A stretch of 33,465 bases of DNA from Candidatus Saccharimonadota bacterium (lineage in GTDB: Bacteria > Patescibacteriota > Saccharimonadia > Saccharimonadales > Saccharimonadaceae): positions 1 to 33,465 of the forward strand of contig JAFWGN010000006.1 of the NCBI GenBank assembly GCA_017515285.1. Direction: 5' to 3'. Below the pieces are notes generated by a model. That model ran no database searches. It saw only the letters and a list, made by a program, of their open reading frames with translations, and was not told the DNA's origin. Shown here piece by piece: positions 16,038-23,736 of the stretch (positions within the stretch are counted from its first letter, which is position 1; the number at the start of each line of letters is the position of its first letter). The translations under genes and the position numbers were made by a program.

Positions 16038-16051
16038 ATAATTCCTTTCGT

Positions 16052-16405
16052 TTATTTAGGTATTTTGACCGCAGCGAATCTGAGATTCGTGTGGTATAAG
16101 CACCCCTCTGGCGACGGAATGTCCGAGGAGAATGTAAGCAGATAATCTTTCTCGCGCATCGCTTCCTCTGCTTCGTCTGCGATACGGCTCGCGGTGGTAC
16201 TTTCGTTGGCCCAAACGTCCACAATGATTTCGACATCGTACGCGCTCGGAGTCTTGTCCAGCTCATAACGAGCGGATTTGCTTCCTACCGAGAACGTAAT
16301 CGCCGGAATCTGCTCAGTCTTAAACGTCGCCTGATTGCCTTGGATACAGGTATAGCCGAGGCTTTTCAGCGTGTTATAGACTTCAGGTTTTGGATTGAAT
16401 TTCAT
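16052..16405 (-). CDS. Tail terminator / head-tail joining protein (117 aa)
   Basis: This 117-residue alpha/beta protein lies between the gp10-type protein and the tail tube gene. The pattern KSARYELDKTPSAYDVEIIVDVWA followed by a long helix fits small tail terminator proteins (gpU-like fold). It overlaps the upstream gene by 4 bases (ATGA). Assigned by position and secondary structure pattern. Confidence 0.7.
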   Translation of the reverse strand: MKFNPKPEVYNTLKSLGYTCIQGNQATFKTEQIPAITFSVGSKSARYELDKTPSAYDVEIIVDVWANESTTASRIADEAEEAMREKDYLLTFSSDIPSPEGCLYHTNLRFAAVKIPK

Positions 16406-16887
16406 CGACGAACGTCCTCTCTCAACGCGTTAATGATACGTTGTTTGATTTGGGATTTGTTCTCAGCAAGCGCCGGATACATGAACGGCCTAGCGGGCTG
16501 GCCTTCTGTCCTGAAGAATCTCTCTCCGTTGTCCGGAGTGTAGGTCCAAGGATAGTGGGCGTACGAAAGCCCGAGTTGTCCTGCTCGCGGATAGTTCGAG
16601 TTTTCCCCGATAATACCCGTGCCAAACTCGACATACATGGCATATTCAAGCGCGGTGAATATCTTGCCGGAGATTTGATCGCGTTGCTCATCAACCTTCA
16701 TGTGGATGGAGTTTCTGAGCGCTCCGCTACCAAACTTTCCGGGGACGGCTCTCATTTTCGCCGTACTCAGCATCATAGACGTTCCTTCCACGACAGCTCG
16801 CTTGAGCTTCGCAGCGTTCGCTATGCGCGAGATATGGCTCTTGAGTTCCTCAACGCCCTTGAGTTCTACCGTTACTCCGCCCGCCAT
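16402..16887 (-). CDS. HK97 gp10-family tail completion protein (161 aa)
   Basis: The start GVTVELKGVEELKSHISRIA and the mid-section SGALRNSIHMKVDEQ with ALEYAMYVEFGTG are clear HK97 gp10-family features. The C-terminal PARPFMYPALAENKSQIKQR is the family's conserved end. The protein joins head and tail. It overlaps both neighbours by a few bases. Confidence 0.9.
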   Translation of the reverse strand: MAGGVTVELKGVEELKSHISRIANAAKLKRAVVEGTSMMLSTAKMRAVPGKFGSGALRNSIHMKVDEQRDQISGKIFTALEYAMYVEFGTGIIGENSNYPRAGQLGLSYAHYPWTYTPDNGERFFRTEGQPARPFMYPALAENKSQIKQRIINALREDVRR

Positions 16888-17216
16888 TTTTCCCCCATAA
16901 TGAATTTATGAGAGTCCCTTGGCAGAGCGTCCGTAACGACGTATTTTATGCCTTTATATTCAAGTAAGTCGTCAACTTCAACTTTCGTGTCCGTAGGGCA
17001 AGAAATCGCAATATCTATATTGCGAGTGAGACCGAGCTCACTTTGAAGCTCTCCGAGCGAATTGAATCGAACATTACCTTTGAATGTACCTTTGACGGTC
17101 GTTCCGTTGACTATCCCGCCTTCTCGGTCCACGGTTTCCGTTTTGGCATAGACCTTAACCGTTTTGTCGTAAAACGTCTTCGCGATTCTGGCTTTTGCAT
17201 TAGCAGGAAACAACAT
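16872..17216 (-). CDS. Head-tail adaptor / head closure protein (114 aa)
   Basis: This small protein with a beta-barrel-like strand pattern (VKVYAKTETVDREGGIVNG, then DIAISCPTDTKVEVDDLLEY and KGIKYVVTDALPR) matches SPP1 gp16-type head closure proteins, which plug the connector after DNA packaging. Gene order (connector, closure, completion, terminator) supports this. It overlaps the upstream connector gene by 17 bases. Confidence 0.75.
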   Translation of the reverse strand: MLFPANAKARIAKTFYDKTVKVYAKTETVDREGGIVNGTTVKGTFKGNVRFNSLGELQSELGLTRNIDIAISCPTDTKVEVDDLLEYKGIKYVVTDALPRDSHKFIMGEKWRAE

Positions 17217-17604
17217 GGATTTTCCTATAAGGTTTTAATAGTTCGGCGAATCCGCCAAATAGCTCTCCGTCGCTCACGGTCGCCAAGTAGTTCTTGGTCT
17301 TATCCCCATAAGTAACGGATTGACCATTATCGGAGAGAGACTTGACTTCTGTATCATCAACGTCTCCCTCGATAGTGGTCGTAGTTTGGGCGAAAACGCC
17401 ACTTACGATGCGAGCCGCGACCCTCGCAATCCGGCCATCAAAGCATTTCGCAGCTTTATCGGTTGGGAGATTAAGGTAGAGGGAGATACGAGCGATTACT
17501 TCGTCAACTACGCTCTTTAGAAGATTCTCATCTTCGGCAGCAGCATGGTTGATTTCTTTGGTCGCGTTCATTACCTCTACGGCAAATTCATCGTAAGTGT
17601 ACAT
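17200..17604 (-). CDS. Head-tail connector (gp6/gp15-like adaptor, 134 aa)
   Basis: Immediately after the capsid gene, this 134-residue protein is helical at the start with the typical DEVIARISLYLNLPTDKAA pattern of phage gp6-like adaptors, then a loop and C-terminal tail. It would bind the portal ring. Assignment is from order and fold pattern. Confidence 0.75.
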   Translation of the reverse strand: MYTYDEFAVEVMNATKEINHAAAEDENLLKSVVDEVIARISLYLNLPTDKAAKCFDGRIARVAARIVSGVFAQTTTTIEGDVDDTEVKSLSDNGQSVTYGDKTKNYLATVSDGELFGGFAELLKPYRKIHVVSC

Positions 17605-17618
17605 TTTCTAGTCCCTCC

Positions 17619-18464
17619 CTATTCGCTTTCGCCGCTCTCGTCGCCGCCACCGTAGGTCCAGATGAGGTCAGGCATGATGGCCTTAGTACCGTAGTGGAGG
17701 TAGGTTTCAGCAGCAAACGCTTCGGCTAGAGGGATTTTCTCTGCGGTGTAGTCAGAGACGGCAACCGGTTGAGCAACAGCACCCTTGACCATGAGAACGA
17801 TGTCTGCGTCTTGGCGGAAGTTGCTGTAAACTTCAACGCCGTGGATTTTGTTGACTTCGCCGCTGTCAACGCCGTTGTCATACTTGTCCACATATTTGCG
17901 GAGAGCATTGAAGACGGTTGGTTTGATAGCGAGAACGAGGTCTTCGCGATCTACGCCATCGACGTATTCGTTGGTAGTGGATTCTGCGTTAGCAATCATC
18001 TCGTCAACGATGTCGATGTATTCGGTAGCCGAAGAAGTAACCGCAGTACCAGCAGCTTCAGCGACAGCGAAGAAAGCGCGATCGAGGTGAGCGACAGCTC
18101 TTTTGCCGTGGTTAGCAGTCCTCTTTTCGAGTAAGCCAGCAACGCCAAAGAGTTTGAGGTCTTTGAACTCAATCTCAGTCGTGATTTCTTTGTCTTGGTC
18201 GAGGTTGATAGTAACCTTGCCAGAGTTTTTGAGGGCTTTGCCTTTGCCAGCCGCGCGAGCGGTGCCGTAGTTATCGACAGTCGCATTGTCGAAACGGTTA
18301 ATTTCGACAGAGCCGGAAGTTGGGTCGCCAGAATAGTCCGTATTCTTGATGTAGGAAGAAACGGCATTCTTTTGGATGGACTCGATGAGTTTGCCACCGA
18401 GTTCGATGAGTTTATCCTTGGTCTCGCTAGAGGCTAGGATAGAAAGCGCATCAGTTCGTGCCAT
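17619..18464 (-). CDS. Major capsid protein (281 aa)
   Basis: This 281-residue protein has an HK97-fold composition: an N-terminal arm (SILASSETKDKLIELGGKLI), an extended loop, an internal alpha/beta region with a helix at AVAHLDRAFFAVAEAAG, and a P-domain end. It follows the scaffold gene. It is short for the HK97 fold but in range for siphophages with separate scaffold. The C-terminal acidic tag GDESGESE recurs in the tail tube protein. The ribosome site AAGG and a 20-base gap separate it from the scaffold. Confidence 0.88.
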   Translation of the reverse strand: MARTDALSILASSETKDKLIELGGKLIESIQKNAVSSYIKNTDYSGDPTSGSVEINRFDNATVDNYGTARAAGKGKALKNSGKVTINLDQDKEITTEIEFKDLKLFGVAGLLEKRTANHGKRAVAHLDRAFFAVAEAAGTAVTSSATEYIDIVDEMIANAESTTNEYVDGVDREDLVLAIKPTVFNALRKYVDKYDNGVDSGEVNKIHGVEVYSNFRQDADIVLMVKGAVAQPVAVSDYTAEKIPLAEAFAAETYLHYGTKAIMPDLIWTYGGGDESGESE

Positions 18465-18484
18465 AGTATTACCTTTCTAATTTC

Positions 18485-19054
18485 TTAAATCGCATGATAG
18501 CCGTTTTTGGAATAAATCCCTTTGCTCATGCTGTCTGCGGTCTTGGAACTTGGAGTAGTCGTGCTTCTGTCAGTAGGAGTTGTTCCGGATAGTTTCGCCT
18601 TGACGGCATCTTCAACCGCTTTGTTAAACTCCTTTTCGAGAGTCGCGATGTTCTCGTCGGTCTTGTCCGCGTCGGCATCTACAACAAAATCTACGAGTTT
18701 GCTGGAAATGCCCTTCTCAGTCAGCTTTTCAATCGCTTCAGACCTGCGCTCGCGCATCGTAATGTTGTGCTCGCGCTCGTCCAGCTCTTTACGTTCAGCT
18801 TCTTGAGCTTCTTTCGCCCGCTGTTCCTCGGTCAGTCTGGATTGGCGTTCCCACTCGGATTTCTCCTTCGCGATTCGCTCTTCCATTTCCTTGTCGAAAC
18901 CTTCGCGCAATTTCTTACGCTCTTCCGAAAGTTTCTGACCAAGTTCTTCTTGGGAAAAAGTCTTACCGGCTTTGGTTTGTTTCTCATCGGTTTGAGTAGC
19001 GTCTGCGGTATTGTTTACGCCGTCCGATGTTGAGTTATTAGCTTCGTCAGCCAT
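18485..19054 (-). CDS. Capsid scaffolding protein (189 aa)
   Basis: This highly charged, helical protein of the DUF4355/GP20 scaffold type has a long coiled coil over about residues 30-115 (runs of Glu, Lys and Arg) and a short C-terminal domain (SKGIYSKNGYHAI). It directs assembly of the capsid protein encoded next and leaves before DNA packaging. It has its own late leader unit, so scaffold, capsid, connector and tail genes can be boosted together. Confidence 0.88.
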   Translation of the reverse strand: MADEANNSTSDGVNNTADATQTDEKQTKAGKTFSQEELGQKLSEERKKLREGFDKEMEERIAKEKSEWERQSRLTEEQRAKEAQEAERKELDEREHNITMRERRSEAIEKLTEKGISSKLVDFVVDADADKTDENIATLEKEFNKAVEDAVKAKLSGTTPTDRSTTTPSSKTADSMSKGIYSKNGYHAI

Positions 19055-19101
19055 GTTTCCTCCGATTTTAACGTGTCGCCACGAATTAGGTTATGAATAA
19101 C

Positions 19102-19154
19102 AAAAAGCACTCACATGAACTGTGAGTGCAATTAGTCTTACGGTTATTATATCA
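19102..19154 (-). promoter_or_regulatory. Late leader unit 3, ahead of scaffold/capsid
   Basis: On the minus strand TGATATAAT (19154-19146) is followed by AAGACTAATTGCAC, a 9-bp stem (19121-19129 with 19107-19115, loop of five) and T5, about 50 bases before the scaffold start. It would drive the most abundant virion proteins. Confidence 0.78.
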
Positions 19155-19177
19155 CATCTAAATTAAGATTGCGAACA

Positions 19178-19309
19178 TTACTCTTTTTTCTGGTCTATCT
19201 CAAATTTCCCAGCATCGAGCGCACTCGCCATGGCGGAATCTTCTGACTCCCAGCGAGCCCATCTTAATGCTTTGACTTCTTTGGCGGTACGTTTATTTTT
19301 GTTATCCAT
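19178..19309 (-). CDS. Small charged protein (43 aa)
   Basis: The frame reads MDNKNKRTAKEVKALRWARW and ends ...EIDQKKE. Its start overlaps the end of the head morphogenesis/ART gene by 8 bases, typical of coupled genes, and it stops just before leader unit 3. The composition is helical and charged. It could be a small head accessory or an immunity-type partner of the ADP-ribosyltransferase domain encoded just upstream, but there is no direct evidence. Confidence 0.6.
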   Translation of the reverse strand: MDNKNKRTAKEVKALRWARWESEDSAMASALDAGKFEIDQKKE

Positions 19310-20924
19310 CTGCGATTACCTTCAAAACCATTATACCATCTTTTATGGACTCCACTTCATATTGGAGACCGCGTTTCAAAAGGAGTTCGACTTCGTTGTA
19401 TGCGTTACTATGCATAGAGCGTGGCCCGATAAAGAAGCTCGGCGTATCTTTCGGGACTTTTAGCTCAAGCATTAGAGCCCGTTCGCCGGTCTCGACTATA
19501 TGATCGTAGAACTCTTGCGCAATATGCTTCTTTACGGAAGTCGAAGCAAAGCCATTCAGCTTAAACTTCGTCCCTACGCCCATTTGGATGTATTTCTCAT
19601 AGTCTTTATACTTTACGCCGCGGAATGTTCTCATGTTTCTCGGTGTCTTGAATCTATTTAGCAAACTATCAAGAGCCGAGACATCGTGAATTATGTTCGG
19701 ATTGCCTTCATATTTGCCATAAAGATAGTCGTTGACGTACTTGAAAGTCAGTCCCGTGTAATTTTCGAGAGCATATTCCTCCTCTCTTGGAGCCAGATTG
19801 ATTATTCTTTCAGCAGTCTCGTCCAGACGCGTGATTTCTTCGTCGCTTAGTGCCGTATATTTCGGCTCAGCATTGTTTGCCTTATTCAAATCAAGCGCCT
19901 CGTAGTTAAGCGGGTCGGTTTTCTTGGCCGACTTTTCTCTGACTTCTTTGGTCCATTCGCCGTAGGTTTTCTTACCAGTCATATAGATTCCGCCCTCAGC
20001 GTCTCTTGCTCCTCTTTCTTGTGGCTCCCAGCCCTCAACGACTGGAACGATTGTGCTTCGGCAATAAGGATGAAGCGGCGGCGCGTTTTCGCCTTGGTCT
20101 GCTTCCTTGACGCTGAACTCTTTGCCATCCATAGCACGGCAGATGTCGGAAGTCCTCTCGTCGAGCGTAGCTACAAAGCGGAATTTCTTGATGCCAAGCT
20201 CTTCGTAGGATTCGAGCTCGGCCTTATTCTCGAAATAATTAGTCTCCGTTCGGACGAGACGGTTCGCGTTATTGAATCCGACGCTGAATCTCTCCATGAC
20301 CTCTCGGACGGTCTTTTCTTGCCCTTGGCCGGTAGCAACTGCTCGGACGAGAATGTCCTTGAGCGAATCGGCGAGCTTGTCGGTATTCGCCCAGACTCTC
20401 TCGGAGTAGTTGCTCCCTTCGAATTTCGTATTAAGAATGGCGTTAATCGTGCCTTGGTTGAGCGTCGTGAATGACGGCGTTTTACCGGTGCCTTTGGCGA
20501 TGTCGAAGATTGTCCGATTGTACGTCTCCGAGATGATTTTCTTGTAAGCACTCGTTGAGAGTTCTTGTTCTTGGAGTGCGATCTTCTTGGACTCCCCCCA
20601 GAGTTGAGCTTCTAGCATCCTGAGCCGAGACATCCTGCCTTTGAAGTTCTCCGGCAGCGTTGTCTTGAGGCCGGATTGAGCCATGTCGTTGAGAAACTTC
20701 GTGATATTGCCTCGCGGTTCGATTTCTTCAAGCGCGTCTCGGTTGAAGGTTTTATCGTTCCGGTAATAGCTGGCGTAAGTTTCCTTGACCGTGCGAACAA
20801 CGGAGCGAGCCGATGAGCGATAGATTTTTTGTATCTGCTTGAGATACGGGACGGAGGTTTTCTCCGCCCTCGTCAGTCGCTCAATCGACCTTTTCTCCCA
20901 GTAAGCGTTGCTTCGCTTCGCCAT
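19302..20924 (-). CDS. Minor head protein (SPP1 gp7/Mu F-like) fused to an ADP-ribosyltransferase domain (540 aa)
   Basis: Residues 1 to about 300 form a phage head morphogenesis domain, with the Mu F-like signature DERTSDICRAMDGKEF and, about 20 residues on, HPYCRSTIVP. From about residue 365 to the end is an ADP-ribosyltransferase exoenzyme-like domain: Arg435 in TFRGV, the S-T-S motif at 461-463 in FASTSV, and the E-x-E pair Glu511/Glu513 in NEVELL. This is the full R-S-E set of arginine-type enzymes. Minor head proteins of this kind are packaged and can enter the cell with DNA, so the toxin-like domain may modify a host target at infection. Confidence 0.9.
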   Translation of the reverse strand: MAKRSNAYWEKRSIERLTRAEKTSVPYLKQIQKIYRSSARSVVRTVKETYASYYRNDKTFNRDALEEIEPRGNITKFLNDMAQSGLKTTLPENFKGRMSRLRMLEAQLWGESKKIALQEQELSTSAYKKIISETYNRTIFDIAKGTGKTPSFTTLNQGTINAILNTKFEGSNYSERVWANTDKLADSLKDILVRAVATGQGQEKTVREVMERFSVGFNNANRLVRTETNYFENKAELESYEELGIKKFRFVATLDERTSDICRAMDGKEFSVKEADQGENAPPLHPYCRSTIVPVVEGWEPQERGARDAEGGIYMTGKKTYGEWTKEVREKSAKKTDPLNYEALDLNKANNAEPKYTALSDEEITRLDETAERIINLAPREEEYALENYTGLTFKYVNDYLYGKYEGNPNIIHDVSALDSLLNRFKTPRNMRTFRGVKYKDYEKYIQMGVGTKFKLNGFASTSVKKHIAQEFYDHIVETGERALMLELKVPKDTPSFFIGPRSMHSNAYNEVELLLKRGLQYEVESIKDGIMVLKVIADG

Positions 20925-20929
20925 AGGGA

Positions 20930-22273
20930 TTACTCCTCGTTAGCTTCGTTTGGTTGCTCTGTTCCGTAATTGCCAAGACTGAGGCTGGCGTTTTCTTCTT
21001 GCTCGGCGAGTTCAACCGTTTCTTTCGCGTCTTGGACGAAGGAAAGTTGAGCTACCAGAGTTTCCTTATCGACAATGCCGACGAGGTTGTTAATCATCTG
21101 GCTGACTTCAAGGTTGTTAATCGGGAGAGCACGTTTGAACACGGCATCCACCTCATTGTTCGTAACGATTGGCATATTGGATTTCTTGTTGAGGAAGAAG
21201 TTGTAGATGCGGAAGCGGTCCATGAGAGCGTCCTCGAAGTAGCGTTCCTTGTCCTTGATATGCTGTTCGAAGGCGAGGAGCTTGTAAGCGATTGCTACGC
21301 CGGAGGAATTACCGGCAAATTCTTTGTCGCTCATGTCCGGAGTCATGGAAATCTTATGGATGTCGGTTACGATATTCTGGCGGAGAACGTCAGCGTCGGA
21401 CTCGTTGATATTCTTGGTAATGTATTCAATCTTCGCATCTGGCGGGAGATTGGATAGGATACGGCTGTCTTTGAGCTCTTTCCTCTGTTCTTTGTCGAAG
21501 TCGGAGCCATAGAAGGCGAGGATAGCGTCCACGAGTCTTTCGCGATCGAGTACGCGGTCGGATTGGAGGATATTGTAAGCGTCAATGAGGGAGACGACCG
21601 GCTCGAAATCGCCGATTCGGTCAACGCCGTTCAGGTATTCGACAACCGGAACTTCGCCGAAGGAATGCTCTCTGTCGAGGCTGGGATCGCCGATAAGTTC
21701 GCCAGCTTTGAGCGTTCTCTCCATGACCATAGTCGGAGTAAGCAGAGTCATTTCGAATTGACCGTCGATAATCTTGCCATTTTCGTCATAGGACGGGATG
21801 TAGATAATCGCGAACATCTTTTCATGTTTCACGGTATCGTCATAAATGAGCATGATATTGCGCGGGTCGATTCTGGTCGAATTGCAGTCCGAGTTCTCGT
21901 CATTGTAGATACGCTCGAAAGCATGGCCGAAGACGGAAGCGTCGTTTGCAAGCTCCACGTCGAGTTTGCCGATTGTCTGGTCTTTGTAGAGGTCAACGAT
22001 CGCGTCAATGTTCGTGCCCTCGCTTACAAGATATTGGACGGGGTTGCCGAGCAGGTAGCCGACGTTCGTCTTGCTGATATACCTTGCATGGTTGGTTACG
22101 GCGAGTATTTGATGGGGAGCCGGACGTTCTGTTACCGGTTCGCTCCTCATGTATGCTTCGAGGCGATTGTAGTAATCGACTTCGCTTTTGCGAGCGTTAC
22201 CGGTCAGGAGGTTGTTTATAACCTCTTTGGTAGGCTCGGTCCCTTTTGGTAGATAATAGACTTTTTGTATCAT
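20930..22273 (-). CDS. Portal protein, SPP1 gp6-like (447 aa)
   Basis: It is recognisable by the order of segments: an N-terminal helix region followed by NYGYLLGN-like motif NVGYLLGNPVQYLV, the wing segment HAFERIYNDENSDC, and the C-terminal helical part with an acidic end. Twelve copies would form the DNA entry ring bound by TerL and the connector. Length is normal for the family. It lies between TerL and the minor head protein, as usual. Confidence 0.93.
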   Translation of the reverse strand: MIQKVYYLPKGTEPTKEVINNLLTGNARKSEVDYYNRLEAYMRSEPVTERPAPHQILAVTNHARYISKTNVGYLLGNPVQYLVSEGTNIDAIVDLYKDQTIGKLDVELANDASVFGHAFERIYNDENSDCNSTRIDPRNIMLIYDDTVKHEKMFAIIYIPSYDENGKIIDGQFEMTLLTPTMVMERTLKAGELIGDPSLDREHSFGEVPVVEYLNGVDRIGDFEPVVSLIDAYNILQSDRVLDRERLVDAILAFYGSDFDKEQRKELKDSRILSNLPPDAKIEYITKNINESDADVLRQNIVTDIHKISMTPDMSDKEFAGNSSGVAIAYKLLAFEQHIKDKERYFEDALMDRFRIYNFFLNKKSNMPIVTNNEVDAVFKRALPINNLEVSQMINNLVGIVDKETLVAQLSFVQDAKETVELAEQEENASLSLGNYGTEQPNEANEE

Positions 22274-22282
22274 ATTTCCTCC

Positions 22283-23734
22283 TTAAAATCCGTTTGAGAA
22301 TATCTCTCGTTGTCTCCCCCCGAAGCCCAATTCGGCTTCCGTTATCACGCGAGGTTTCCCCCGCGCTGTAATCGACTCGTATATCGCCGCTAAAACATCC
22401 ACGGAGTCGTCGTGGGCGTTCTTACCCTTCCTTTGGTAACTCATGACCTGCTTATAGAACTCAGGAAAGCGATTCTTCCAACCCTTAGGCATATAGACGT
22501 GGTTTTGCACCCAGCTTGAGCTGGCAAGAATGCGACTCTCCTTGTTGTGAGTCTGAGTTTGGGAGGTTATGCTAATTCGGTTTGTGTTAAATTTTTCTTT
22601 TAATAGTCTTTCGACGTTTCTCGCAAAACCACGCCCGCCGTTATTGCTCTCGACGACAGCTTTCGAGACGTTGCCGGTGAGCAGAAGTTCGGCAACTGCT
22701 GTCTCAGTCCTCTCCATCGGCTCGTCCGTAAAGACGAGGTTGGTGATATAGGCTTCATCTTGATAGACGGTATAGTTTATTGAGCAAAGGAAGTCGGAGC
22801 CGGTGTCTGCGGTATCCGTATAGTTCTTGGCCTCGCCTTCCGGCAAGTCGTCCCATTCTTTGAAAGCTTCGTACAGACGGCCACCAACGTCGATTGGATG
22901 CTGGTTGTAGTTCGCTTCGAAAATATCGACGTTCATCTCCTGCTTCAAGAAGGCTATGTCCTTGGCGCTTAAAATCGACTCGCAGAGCAGTTTTCCATCT
23001 TCGGATTGGACTTTGTAGGTTATTTGCTCCGCATCGTCGCCAAACGCGCCGAGAATGCGTCCTGCGAGGTCTCTTTCTCCCCATCTCGTCATAATGATGA
23101 TCGCTTTACGTTTGCCTTCAAGGCGAGAGAGCATGGTATTTGTAAACCAAGACCAAGTATCATCGAGGGAGTTCTCGTTGTACGCTTCTTCGGCCGAGCG
23201 GACAAGGTCATCGCAGATAAGGTAATCGCAACCAAAGCCGGTAGCGGTACCGCCCGGACTCGTTGCGAGATAGGATACCTGAGTTTGCCCGTCAATCGTC
23301 CACATCTGCGCGGCTGCTTCGCCATATTTCACGGCAGTATTCGGGAAGATGTCGGAAAAAACGACACGTTCGCCGATGCTTTCCGTCTGAATCATATTCC
23401 TAACGGAGCGAGAGAACATACTAGCGAGACGCTCATTATACGAGGCTGTCATGACTCTCGTGCTCGGGTCTCTGCCGAATAGCCAAGCCGTAGTGTCTTG
23501 AGCGGTTAAGGACTTACCGAAACGAGGCGGAGCGTTGATAACGAGAAAATGTTTCGGGGAATGCTCCACGAAATCCTCAATCCTGTCTGCCATGTCGCGA
23601 AGATACTCACGATCTTCCTTGTAGAAATTCGGATGGAGGATACGACAAAACTCCCATAAGCTGTTATGGGCAAGGGCGCAGTCAAGGTCTCGGTCTGTAA
23701 TCTGGTCGAGAATTTGTTTGTCGTGCTCGTCCAT
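22283..23734 (-). CDS. terL: Terminase large subunit (483 aa)
   Basis: The ATPase domain shows Walker A as APPRFGKS (residues 68-75) and Walker B as YLICDDL (about 170-176). The C-terminal RNase H-like nuclease ends with KNAHDDSVDVLAAIYES, containing the conserved acidic pair. The enzyme cuts concatemeric DNA and pumps it into the procapsid through the portal. Its start is 2 bases after the glycosyltransferase gene, which separates it from TerS. A run of six C (in antisense) near its 3' end is unremarkable. Confidence 0.95.
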   Translation of the reverse strand: MDEHDKQILDQITDRDLDCALAHNSLWEFCRILHPNFYKEDREYLRDMADRIEDFVEHSPKHFLVINAPPRFGKSLTAQDTTAWLFGRDPSTRVMTASYNERLASMFSRSVRNMIQTESIGERVVFSDIFPNTAVKYGEAAAQMWTIDGQTQVSYLATSPGGTATGFGCDYLICDDLVRSAEEAYNENSLDDTWSWFTNTMLSRLEGKRKAIIIMTRWGERDLAGRILGAFGDDAEQITYKVQSEDGKLLCESILSAKDIAFLKQEMNVDIFEANYNQHPIDVGGRLYEAFKEWDDLPEGEAKNYTDTADTGSDFLCSINYTVYQDEAYITNLVFTDEPMERTETAVAELLLTGNVSKAVVESNNGGRGFARNVERLLKEKFNTNRISITSQTQTHNKESRILASSSWVQNHVYMPKGWKNRFPEFYKQVMSYQRKGKNAHDDSVDVLAAIYESITARGKPRVITEAELGFGGRQREIFSNGF

Positions 23735-23736
23735 GG

